Assembly: GCA_965661625.1 (NCBI GenBank)
Contig: CBFIEM010000003.1
Coordinates: 176,141 to 240,140 of the forward strand
DNA: 64,000 nucleotides
Direction: 5' to 3'
DNA from: GCA-2705995 sp965661625
Lineage (GTDB): Bacteria; Bacteroidota; Bacteroidia; Flavobacteriales_G; Salibacteraceae
Positions within the stretch are counted from its first letter, which is position 1, and each line of letters starts with the position of its first letter. Positions 51,162 through 58,564 of this stretch are shown here, piece after piece. The notes under the pieces were generated by a model. That model was not told the DNA's origin. It saw nothing but the letters and a program-made list of their open reading frames with translations, and ran no database searches. Made by a program: the position numbers and the translations under genes.

Positions 51162-52999
51162 GCTTGCACCCCCATCTGTTCTTTAGCTGCATGTTGAATT
51201 TCTTCTGCAGTAAAGGGCACACCTTGAACCTTATTCAATGGTACCGCATCAATTAAAAAATTAGAGCGGATTAATTGAACCAATTGGCCCTTATTCATTT
51301 CTGGAATTAAAACGTGATTGAAATCTGCTAGTAGCATTTCTGTATTCTTGGGAAGCGGTGAGATATACCTAAAGTGTGCATGTGCCACAGCTAGCCCCTC
51401 CGCTCGTAATTGATTTACAGCCGACTTAATTGCGCCATAAGTGGAGCCCCAGCCCAAAATCAACAATTCATCGTTTCGCGTACCTTGATCGAGCTCCAGT
51501 TTAGGAATATCCTCTGCGATATTCATCACTTTTTCCGCGCGAATTTCTACCATTTTTTCGTGGTTCTCGGGGTCATAAGAAACGTCTCCCGTCAGTGCAT
51601 CTTTTTCTAATCCGCCTAACCGGTGTTCTAAGCCTGGAGTTCCCGGAATCGCCCAATCACGAACCAAGGATTCATCGCGGGCATAAGGTTGGTAACCTGA
51701 GTGATTACCGCTTACCTTACGGTGTTCTAATGTTGGCAACTCATCGGCTGATGGGTACCGCCAAGGTTCAGCGCCATTTGCAATATAACCATCCGAAAGC
51801 ACCATCACCGGAGTCATGTATTTTAAGGCCAATCGGACCCCTTCAAAAACTGTATCAAAGGTATCAGCTGGCTGTCGCGCAGCAATTACAGGCATTGGTG
51901 CTTCGCCATTGCGGCCGTAAAGTGCTTGAAACAAATCTGCTTGTTCTGTCTTAGTTGGAAGTCCTGTAGAAGGTCCACCGCGCTGAACATTCACGATAAC
52001 CAAAGGCACTTCTAACATCACTGCAAGCCCCATCGCTTCCGATTTAAGAGCAATCCCTGGACCTGAAGACGCGGTAACGCCTAATGCCCCTCCAAATGAT
52101 GCTCCTATGGCACTACAAATTGCCGCTATTTCATCTTCCGCTTGAAACGTTTTAATGCCAAACTGTTTGTACTTAGCCAGTTCATGTAAAATATCGCTGG
52201 CGGGAGTAATGGGATAAGATCCGTAAAAGAGCTCCAGCCCCGACTTTTGAGCGGCAGCAACTAGGCCAATAGCAATGCCATTGTTTCCCATTATATTGCG
52301 GTAATTCCCTGAATCTAGCGCAGCCTTTTTAACCTCATAGCGGGTAGTGAAAACTTCACTTGTTTCTCCAAAATTGTAGCCTGCTTTGAGCACAGCCTCA
52401 TTCATTTCAACCAAATCAGGTCGCTTGCCAAACTTCTCAGCAAGGTATTGAACTGTACCAGCTATTGAACGATCAAACATCCAATACAAAAAACCCAACA
52501 CAAACATATTCTTGCTTCGGTCAGCATCTTTTCTGGAAACATCGAAAGGCTCTAGTGATGCCAAGGTTAGCCCAGTAACGTCAATAAAGTGGTGACTATA
52601 ACCTGCCAATTCATCCGTTTCTAGTGGATGGTACTCCACCTTGGCAAGTTTCATGTTCTTTTTATCGAAACCCGATTCATTTGCAATGAGAACACCCCCT
52701 CGTTTCAACTTGTGCAGGTTAGCTTTTAACGCCGCCACATTCATTACCACGAGCACATCAGCTTTATCACCAGCGGTAAAGACATTTGAACTTCCGAATT
52801 GAACTTGAAAACCACTCACACCAGGAACAGTTCCCTGAGGAGCGCGAATTTCTGCAGGAAAGTTTGGAAACGTACTAACATCATTACCAAACAAGGCGTG
52901 CGTATTGGTGAACTGATTACCTGTAAGCTGCATACCATCCCCAGAATCTCCTGCGAACAATACCGTTACTTTTTCCTTGGTTTCTCTTACTTCAGTCAT
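51158..52999 (-). CDS. korA: 2-oxoacid:acceptor oxidoreductase, fused gamma-alpha subunit
   Basis: This 613-residue protein has an N-terminal gamma domain (VLFAGDSGDGMQLTGNQFT) followed from about residue 200 by the alpha domain (GSYPITPASDILHELA, AEDEIAAICSAIGASFGGALGVTASSGPG, and VNVQRGGPSTGLPTKTEQADL). This fused form is typical of KorA-type enzymes. The ATG at 52999, ten bases after the nifU stop, is preferred to an upstream TTG at 53029 inside nifU. Association with nifU and mrp fits the enzyme's need for Fe-S clusters. Confidence 0.93.
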   Translation of the reverse strand: MTEVRETKEKVTVLFAGDSGDGMQLTGNQFTNTHALFGNDVSTFPNFPAEIRAPQGTVPGVSGFQVQFGSSNVFTAGDKADVLVVMNVAALKANLHKLKRGGVLIANESGFDKKNMKLAKVEYHPLETDELAGYSHHFIDVTGLTLASLEPFDVSRKDADRSKNMFVLGFLYWMFDRSIAGTVQYLAEKFGKRPDLVEMNEAVLKAGYNFGETSEVFTTRYEVKKAALDSGNYRNIMGNNGIAIGLVAAAQKSGLELFYGSYPITPASDILHELAKYKQFGIKTFQAEDEIAAICSAIGASFGGALGVTASSGPGIALKSEAMGLAVMLEVPLVIVNVQRGGPSTGLPTKTEQADLFQALYGRNGEAPMPVIAARQPADTFDTVFEGVRLALKYMTPVMVLSDGYIANGAEPWRYPSADELPTLEHRKVSGNHSGYQPYARDESLVRDWAIPGTPGLEHRLGGLEKDALTGDVSYDPENHEKMVEIRAEKVMNIAEDIPKLELDQGTRNDELLILGWGSTYGAIKSAVNQLRAEGLAVAHAHFRYISPLPKNTEMLLADFNHVLIPEMNKGQLVQLIRSNFLIDAVPLNKVQGVPFTAEEIQHAAKEQMGVQA

Positions 53000-53009
53000 G
53001 AAAAAGGGT

Positions 53010-53267
53010 TCAATCTGAATGCAAGGCAAAATTAACTGCCTCTACACCTTTAATCTCTGGAACTGCTTTAAGAATCGCATCTTTTACTCCAGCTTGAAAT
53101 GTCATTGTATTCATGGAACAATTTGTACACGCTCCTTTTAACTCAACACGCGCGATATTGTCATTGGTAACCTCTATGAGTTCAAGTCCTCCCCCATCTT
53201 CTTCCAAGAAAGGACGAATATCCTCTAAAGCTTCACGAACGCGCGACTCAATGTTCAACACTTCCAT
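53010..53267 (-). CDS. NifU-like C-terminal domain protein (Fe-S scaffold/carrier)
   Basis: This 85-residue single NifU C-terminal (Nfu) domain has the cluster-binding Cys47-x-x-Cys50 in GACTNCSMNT. It carries or transfers [4Fe-4S] clusters. It lies nine bases after mrp and ten before korA, so its clients may include the oxidoreductase. Confidence 0.93.
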   Translation of the reverse strand: MEVLNIESRVREALEDIRPFLEEDGGGLELIEVTNDNIARVELKGACTNCSMNTMTFQAGVKDAILKAVPEIKGVEAVNFALHSD

Positions 53268-53276
53268 AGTTCTTAT

Positions 53277-54356
53277 TTAGGCTTCTACCTCCATATTTAC
53301 AGCACGCTCAACTTGATTTACAAGCTTTTCAAATGCGCAATTTGCAGGTGTATTATCTTGTAATGAAGCAGGTCTTCCAACATCTCCTGCCACTCGTATA
53401 CTCTCAATCAAAGGAATTTGACCCAACATGGGGGTTTTCATGGTAGCTGCGAGCTGAGCAGCGCCATCCTTGCCAAAAATGTAATACTTCTTATCCGGCA
53501 TATCATCTGGAACAAAGTAACTCATGTTTTCAACGATACCAATTACTGGAACATTGATGGAGTCTAATCGGAACATCGCAACACCTTTCTTAGCATCTGC
53601 TAAAGCAACAGGTTGTGGAGTTGAAACGATAACGGCTCCTGTTAGCGGTGCTTGTTTAACCAAGGTTAAATGAATGTCTCCCGTACCTGGCGGTAAATCA
53701 ATGAGCATGAAATCGAGATCTCCCCAGTATACGTCGCTAAACATTTGTTCTAACGCCTTGCTAGCCATTGGCCCTCGCCAAACCACCGCTTGATCGGGAT
53801 CAGCAAAAAAGCCAATTGACATGATTTTAACGCCACCATGGCCTTCAACTGGAAGCATATAACGCTTGCCATCTATTTCTTCAACACCGGGTTTTTCATA
53901 CACAACATCAAACATCATTGGGGCAGATGGACCATAAATGTCAGCGTCGATTAAACCTACCCGGTATCCTTTGCGTGCCAGACCAGCTGCAAGGTTGGCA
54001 GTGATGGTAGATTTACCTACACCTCCCTTACCCGATGCTATAGCTATTACCTGCTTTACTTGTGAAAGGTGCTTCCGTTGTTCTTGCTCACGCTCATTAG
54101 GATCGCTAGCTAAAGGAATCACGTTTACATCTACCTCTAAGTCTTTTGACACATGCTGATGCAAGTAATGCTCACAAGCATCTTCCATCCGCTTTCGGTT
54201 ATGCATAGCAGGATTGTTCACTTGAAGATCAAATGCTACTTGATTTCCGTTGAGCTGAATATTACCTACTAAGTTTAGGGTGACCACATCCTTCTTCAGG
54301 TCCGGCTCTACCACATAGGAAAGCCCTTTTTTAATGTCTTCTATTGTAATTGCCAT
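53277..54356 (-). CDS. mrp: Mrp/NBP35-type P-loop ATPase for iron-sulfur cluster transfer
   Basis: This 359-residue protein has an N-terminal MIP18-like domain (ITIEDIKKGLSYVVEPDLKKDVVTLNLV) fused to the ATPase domain. Its deviant Walker A is GKGGVGKS at 109-116, with DADIYGPSAPMMF and DLPPGTGD. The ATG at 54356 is preferred because a -7 box lies 16 bases upstream. The longer open frame (to 54521) adds 55 residues unlike the family. It is the first gene of the mrp-nifU-korA-korB operon. Confidence 0.95.
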   Translation of the reverse strand: MAITIEDIKKGLSYVVEPDLKKDVVTLNLVGNIQLNGNQVAFDLQVNNPAMHNRKRMEDACEHYLHQHVSKDLEVDVNVIPLASDPNEREQEQRKHLSQVKQVIAIASGKGGVGKSTITANLAAGLARKGYRVGLIDADIYGPSAPMMFDVVYEKPGVEEIDGKRYMLPVEGHGGVKIMSIGFFADPDQAVVWRGPMASKALEQMFSDVYWGDLDFMLIDLPPGTGDIHLTLVKQAPLTGAVIVSTPQPVALADAKKGVAMFRLDSINVPVIGIVENMSYFVPDDMPDKKYYIFGKDGAAQLAATMKTPMLGQIPLIESIRVAGDVGRPASLQDNTPANCAFEKLVNQVERAVNMEVEA

Positions 54357-54372
54357 GATCCGTATTGACTTG

Positions 54373-54380
54373 CAAAGGTA
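54373..54380 (-). promoter_or_regulatory. -7 box (TACCTTTG) of the mrp-nifU-kor operon
   Basis: A perfect TAnnTTTG match on the minus strand, 16 bases before the ATG at 54356. No -33 box is clear. Confidence 0.55.
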
Positions 54381-54647
54381 ACACGACTTAAAGGAATAAG
54401 TTTGCTTATTTAGAATGTTTCTAATGTATAAAGCGCGGCTGAAAAACTTAAGGTGTTCTGAACAATGAATTACGCTACACATTTCAAGCAAAACCAGCAC
54501 CAGCTTGAGCCTTGCCAACACCTACAGTTTGACACGTATTGCTACCTGTTTTGATGGTATTTATTAACGGCTTTATTGGTCAACATAAAAAACTGATAAA
54601 CTCCTAATTGAGAATGGGTTAAACAGCCATCATTCAAAGAATAAAAT

Positions 54648-54655
54648 TACCTTTG
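54648..54655 (+). promoter_or_regulatory. -7 box (TACCTTTG) of the gene at 54678
   Basis: A perfect TAnnTTTG match 22 bases before the ATG at 54678. Confidence 0.5.
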
Positions 54656-54677
54656 CGAACGACTCAACGCACATACA

Positions 54678-55115
54678 ATGGAGGCTTTCCTGAACTACAA
54701 AATTTACCCCGATTTAAAGCTCGTCTTGGAGGTCTACAAAGGCGAAATTTTTATTGAAGATTTACTCAATTTAAAAAAGCAATTGCTCAATGATCCTGAA
54801 TACAGCAATGAGTTCGATGTGCTCAGCGATATTCGAAATGCTGACCTACAGTTTCAGATGGATGAAATAGAAAAGATTCATGCATTTTATAATGAACACC
54901 CTGAGCGTGTTGGGAAGCGTCGTGTAGCTATTTTGACAGCCACAGCTCTTCAAGCAGGACTGGCTGCACTTTTACATCACACCAATCGCACACCTCAAAT
55001 AGCACGCGACACGTTTTCGGTTATGGGCTCTGCCCTATCCTGGATTGGCTGCAAGACTGAATCCTTAAAAATTGAAGAGCTCCTTCAGTCATTAGATGTG
55101 AGGCTGACAAACTAA
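54678..55115 (+). CDS. Hypothetical protein with SpoIIAA/STAS-like pattern
   Basis: This 145-residue soluble protein has an opening of the type MEAFLNYKIYPDLKLVLEVYKGEI, then FDVLSDIRNADLQF, IHAFYNEHPERVGKRRVAILTAT and a C-terminal alpha/beta segment. This recalls SpoIIAA/STAS-like domains found in Bacteroidota but is not diagnostic. No signal peptide or catalytic motif is seen. It shares its stop tetranucleotide CTAA with the convergent alkyltransferase-like gene. The function is unknown. Confidence 0.7.
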   Translation: MEAFLNYKIYPDLKLVLEVYKGEIFIEDLLNLKKQLLNDPEYSNEFDVLSDIRNADLQFQMDEIEKIHAFYNEHPERVGKRRVAILTATALQAGLAALLHHTNRTPQIARDTFSVMGSALSWIGCKTESLKIEELLQSLDVRLTN

Positions 55116-55450
55116 ATTTCGCCGAGCAGCATTGGATCCCAAAAACATTGTCTGAAATCAACTACAGCATTGTCCTGTACCCTAACCCCTTCATCTTCGA
55201 GTAATTGAGCCATAAGTTCAGGTGGGGTAAATGCATGCCTACCTGTAAGCAACCCGTTTCTATTCACCACCCTATGTGCCGGTATTCCTTCGAGGTTTTC
55301 TCGCGTTCCATTTAGCGCATAACCGACCATTCGCGCTGATTTAGGGGATCCAAGAGCTTTTGCAATTGCTCCATAACTGGTTACGCGGCCGGGTGGAATT
55401 TGTTTTACAACTGCAAACACCGAAGTGTAGAATTCTGTTGACTTAGCCAC
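55112..55450 (-). CDS. Alkyltransferase-like (ATL) protein, MGMT fold without the catalytic cysteine
   Basis: This 112-residue protein is the DNA-binding domain of the O6-alkylguanine transferase family (VKQIPPGRVTSYGAIAKALGSPKSARMVGYAL). The acceptor motif reads PAHRV: Ala58 replaces the catalytic cysteine of PCHRV. ATL proteins bind alkylguanine without repairing it and hand it to nucleotide excision repair. It overlaps an upstream small membrane protein gene by eight bases in the trmB operon. Confidence 0.9.
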   Translation of the reverse strand: MAKSTEFYTSVFAVVKQIPPGRVTSYGAIAKALGSPKSARMVGYALNGTRENLEGIPAHRVVNRNGLLTGRHAFTPPELMAQLLEDEGVRVQDNAVVDFRQCFWDPMLLGEI

Positions 55451-55667
55451 GACGATTAAACCTGTAGTTTAAGAAGACTATGAACTGGTAGATCACTGAA
55501 ATGCTCAATCCTCCAAAAAACAGCGTTACAATCCAAAATTTATCTGAATATTCTTCAAGACGAATGAGTCTTCGCCATTCAAAAGCAACCAATGTCCAAC
55601 ACAAAATCCATGTGAGACTCATTTTTTTGGAAGTACGAAGTCGACTTAATGGGGTTAGGGGTTTCAT
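55443..55667 (-). CDS. Small two-helix membrane protein (hypothetical)
   Basis: This 74-residue protein has two hydrophobic segments (about 17-32, WILCWTLVAFEW, and about 43-66, FWIVTLFFGGLSISVIYQFIVFL) joined by a charged loop, and basic ends. No family is recognised. It lies eight bases after trmB and overlaps the ATL gene, so it is most likely real and part of that operon. Confidence 0.7.
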   Translation of the reverse strand: MKPLTPLSRLRTSKKMSLTWILCWTLVAFEWRRLIRLEEYSDKFWIVTLFFGGLSISVIYQFIVFLNYRFNRRG

Positions 55668-55675
55668 GTTACAGG

Positions 55676-56389
55676 TTAATTAGGTATCCGAAATTTACAA
55701 TACTTTATGAGATTTCCCTGCTCCGCGAACAGGTTTTCATAAAACGTGCGTATGTGCAGAATTTCGCGTGTATCATCGTCAAAACCACTTATAGCGTCCC
55801 CGTAAAGGTTAGCTGTAGCTATGAGTAGTTCATATCCTTGTTCCTTAATTTCATCAAGGGTATATTCGAAAAAGAACGTGTTATCGGTCTTTAAATGAAT
55901 GATCCCTCCTGGCTTCAAAAACTGACGGTACCGGTTGATGAATAGCGCATGCGTTAAGCGTTTTCGAGCCCGATTCTTTTGGGGCTGAGGATCTGGAAAG
56001 GTGATCCATATTTCGTCAATTTCTCCCGGTTCAAAGAAACAATGAATGAAGTCTATACGGGTGCGTAAAAACCCAACATTCAAAAGCCCTTCCTCTTTTG
56101 CCTGTACAGCCCCTTTCCAAATGCGCGCTCCTTTGATGTCGACACCTAAGAAGTTTTTTTGTGGAAAATGTCGGCCCATTCCAACCGAATATTCTCCTCT
56201 TCCACAGCCAAGTTCAAGTACAATTGGATTATCATTTTTGAAAAAGTCACTGCGCCACTTTCCCTTCATCCAGTGTGGTTTCATTTTGCCAGTTTTGCGC
56301 TCTACAAGCACCTCATCCAACCCTGGCTCCAAAACGTGATCGAACGTTTTCAATTCGGCAAACCGATCTAACTTATTCTTTGCAGACAT
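55676..56389 (-). CDS. trmB: tRNA (guanine46-N7)-methyltransferase
   Basis: This SAM-dependent enzyme makes m7G46 in the tRNA variable loop. It has the SAM motif VLELGCGRGEYSVGMG at about residue 75, the DIKGARIWKGA segment, IWITFPDPQPQKNRARKRLTH at about 145 (PDPxxKxRHxKRR-like), and LKTDNTFFFEYTL. At 237 residues it has normal length. A TAATTTTG box ends five bases before the ATG. Confidence 0.95.
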   Translation of the reverse strand: MSAKNKLDRFAELKTFDHVLEPGLDEVLVERKTGKMKPHWMKGKWRSDFFKNDNPIVLELGCGRGEYSVGMGRHFPQKNFLGVDIKGARIWKGAVQAKEEGLLNVGFLRTRIDFIHCFFEPGEIDEIWITFPDPQPQKNRARKRLTHALFINRYRQFLKPGGIIHLKTDNTFFFEYTLDEIKEQGYELLIATANLYGDAISGFDDDTREILHIRTFYENLFAEQGNLIKYCKFRIPN

Positions 56390-56394
56390 GCCTG

Positions 56395-56402
56395 CAAAAT
56401 TA
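56395..56402 (-). promoter_or_regulatory. -7 box (TAATTTTG) five bases before the trmB start
   Basis: On the minus strand TAATTTTG, CAGGC, ATG at 56389: another near-leaderless arrangement. Confidence 0.5.
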
Positions 56403-56455
56403 CATCATCCCATTTCTTATTTTGTACTCCACGACCAGAAATGAGCACGAATGGA

Positions 56456-56463
56456 TACCTTTG
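56456..56463 (+). promoter_or_regulatory. -7 box (TACCTTTG) six bases before a TTG start
   Basis: TACCTTTG, ACACCC, then TTG at 56470, which opens the glycosyltransferase at its conserved N-terminus. Confidence 0.45.
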
Positions 56464-56469
56464 ACACCC

Positions 56470-57531
56470 TTGGCGCAAGAAAAACATATATTACTTTCTC
56501 CGTTAAACTGGGGCTTGGGCCACGCCACACGCTGTATCCCGGTTATTAATGCTTTGCTAGCCAAAGGAGTTCGGGTAACACTTGCTGCCGAAGAACATCC
56601 GCGTGCCTTATTAGAAGCCGAGTTTCCCTCATTAGATTTTGTAAATCTTCCCGGATATAACATCACCTACCCTTCTGGTGGCAATATGGCTGTTCACATG
56701 CTTAAATTGATGCCGAAAATCTTGAATGGGATCAAAAAAGAACATGCTGCTGCAAATGCGCTGGTAAAGGAGTTAGGAATAGATGGGATTATATCAGACA
56801 ATCGTTTTGGACTCCACAGCGACCTCGTTCCTACTGTGTTTATTACACATCAGGTGATGATCAAGTCGCCTTATGGAGAATCGCTGTTACAAAAACTCAG
56901 TAGGCGTTATATTAACAAGTTTACACAATGTTGGATTCCTGATGTTGCTGGTGAGGCAAACCTATCAGGCGACCTTTCACATACCTATCCCCCACCTGAG
57001 CGCAGTAGGTTTGTAGGACCTTTAAGCAGATTTACGCATGAAGAGTCCGATTCAAAATACGATGTTATCGCGGTAATTTCAGGCCCTGAACCCCAGCGCA
57101 CACTTTTTCAGCACATTGTTGCTACAGAAATGGAGATCAGCAATGTTAATGGGCTTCTCGTTCTAGGCAAAGCAGGTATGGACCAACATTATATTCAAGA
57201 ACGGCTTACTTACCAATCTCACCTGAATGCCAGTGATTTGCAAGCTGCAATTGCAGCAAGCGATATTGTTATTGCACGTTCCGGGTATTCTACCATTATG
57301 GACTTGGCGGCAATGGGAAAAAAAGCAATCCTTATCCCTACTCCTGGTCAAACAGAGCAGGAGTACTTAGCCGACTACCACATGGAACGCGGTCACTTTT
57401 TCAGCATGGAACAAGATCGTTTCGACTTGGAAGAGGCACTTGAACACAGCAAGTCATACAAGGGCTTGCATCTCAGTGCAAAAGATGCTGATTTGAGCGA
57501 TGCAGTAGATGCTTTTTTAGCTCAGCTCTAG
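56470..57531 (+). CDS. MurG-like family glycosyltransferase
   Basis: This 353-residue GT-B-fold protein has the N-terminal loop KHILLSPLNWGLGHATRCIPVI and a C-terminal donor-site region SDIVIARSGYSTIMDLAAMGKKAILIPTPGQTEQEYLA, as in the MurG/GT28 class. The acceptor is unknown. No in-frame ATG exists near the conserved N-terminus. The TTG at 56470 is chosen because it directly precedes that motif and follows a -7 box; the longest frame (from 56275) runs back through trmB. The 3' end overlaps the convergent GSCFA gene by 15 bases. Confidence 0.85.
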   Translation: MAQEKHILLSPLNWGLGHATRCIPVINALLAKGVRVTLAAEEHPRALLEAEFPSLDFVNLPGYNITYPSGGNMAVHMLKLMPKILNGIKKEHAAANALVKELGIDGIISDNRFGLHSDLVPTVFITHQVMIKSPYGESLLQKLSRRYINKFTQCWIPDVAGEANLSGDLSHTYPPPERSRFVGPLSRFTHEESDSKYDVIAVISGPEPQRTLFQHIVATEMEISNVNGLLVLGKAGMDQHYIQERLTYQSHLNASDLQAAIAASDIVIARSGYSTIMDLAAMGKKAILIPTPGQTEQEYLADYHMERGHFFSMEQDRFDLEEALEHSKSYKGLHLSAKDADLSDAVDAFLAQL

Positions 57532-58464
57532 GTCCCAACGTTCACCAAAAGCAATTTTTAAACGGGCTGTTTCTTGCTCAAACTTTGTGTATGCGCTGGA
57601 ATTGAGCTGATTGGGGCGGTGATTAAGTCGGTTCGCAAGCTTTTCCCACTCATCTAAAAACGTATTCATTGTTGGTGTAAAAGCCACTTTTCGGAGAACC
57701 TGCCACACGTATTCAACCGCTTCCTCATTGGGATGAATGCGATCTCGGTGGTTATAAAACCGGTAATCACGCAACTCATCTAAAACCAATTCATAAGCGG
57801 GAAAGTAGTGCACCTGTTGGTGCAAACACACTTCCAGGGCGGCTTCTAGCAGGCGTGATTTTCCGATGTGGTTTTCTGTGTACCCGTCTTTCACATGACG
57901 CACTGGGCTAACGGAAATCACTACATTCAAGCTGGGATTGAATTCCAACAATGCGCTATGCATCGCATTAAATTCACCGGTAATTTCGTCAACCGTAGCC
58001 AATTCTTTTTGAAATTGATTTGCAGGTAACCGATGGCAATTTGCGGCGATTATTTGGTGCTCGCGGTGCTTGTAGCCCCAAGCCGTACCCAATGTTAAAA
58101 ACAGCCAGGCATTGGGTTGTTCTAAAACGCGTTTTGCTCGGTTGGAAGCAGCATTTACGCGATCCAACAATAATGCCGACGTAGCTGAAGTAAAGGAGCC
58201 GTGGTGCATCAAGGAAGCCATCCCTCCTTCAACCTGAACCATGGGCTGATTGTCGTAATCAGAACGCGCTATATTGCCAATTCCCCTTAACAGCGGTGAA
58301 GGGTGAAAAACCACTCCTTGTGGCTGTCGAAAGGACTGAATAGGAATGTGATCGAATTTTGAGCCTATGTGATCACTGAAACACGAACCAGAAAAAACAA
58401 CACCCTGGTGCACATCGAGTTGGGCTGCCCAACTGGGTCGTGGGATCTTTTTTATCAATTCCAT
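57517..58464 (-). CDS. GSCFA family protein
   Basis: This 315-residue protein is named for its GSCF motif, seen here as VFSGSCFSDHIGSKF. Other conserved parts are FHPSPLLRGIGNI, FLTLGTAWGY and ISVSPVRHVKDGYTENHIGKSRLLEA. The family resembles SGNH/GDSL-type hydrolases (possible Ser in GSCF; Asp/His in RDRIHPNEEAVEYVW) but the substrate is unknown. A near -7 box (CATCTTTG, 58469-58476) lies four bases before the ATG. Confidence 0.9.
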   Translation of the reverse strand: MELIKKIPRPSWAAQLDVHQGVVFSGSCFSDHIGSKFDHIPIQSFRQPQGVVFHPSPLLRGIGNIARSDYDNQPMVQVEGGMASLMHHGSFTSATSALLLDRVNAASNRAKRVLEQPNAWLFLTLGTAWGYKHREHQIIAANCHRLPANQFQKELATVDEITGEFNAMHSALLEFNPSLNVVISVSPVRHVKDGYTENHIGKSRLLEAALEVCLHQQVHYFPAYELVLDELRDYRFYNHRDRIHPNEEAVEYVWQVLRKVAFTPTMNTFLDEWEKLANRLNHRPNQLNSSAYTKFEQETARLKIAFGERWDLELS

Positions 58465-58468
58465 GCTG

Positions 58469-58476
58469 CAAAGATG
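58469..58476 (-). promoter_or_regulatory. Probable -7 box (CATCTTTG) four bases before the GSCFA start
   Basis: One mismatch from TAnnTTTG on the minus strand; CAGC separates it from the ATG at 58464. Confidence 0.35.
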
Positions 58477-58508
58477 GTTCGCTTATCTGAAAAATCCGTG
58501 ATAACCAG

Positions 58509-58538
58509 TTTGATATCTGCTTTCCGTGGCTATTTTTG
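58509..58538 (+). promoter_or_regulatory. Promoter of isocitrate dehydrogenase
   Basis: TTTG (58509-58512), 18 bases, TATTTTTG (58531-58538), ending 26 bases before the ATG at 58565. Confidence 0.7.
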
Positions 58539-58564
58539 CAGCCAACATTGGAAAACGAATTACC

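Larger units (their letters stand above)
54357..54677. other. Intergenic region of 321 bp between the mrp operon and an unknown gene
   Basis: The region contains the mrp -7 box, a small hairpin AATAAG-TTTG-CTTATT at 54395-54410, and the -7 box of the downstream gene. No tRNA, further ORF or long repeat is seen. Confidence 0.6.

Noticed and set aside
54357..54521. N-terminal extension of mrp by 55 residues
   Set aside because: It crosses the mrp -7 box and is unlike the Mrp N-terminus, which begins at the ATG at 54356.
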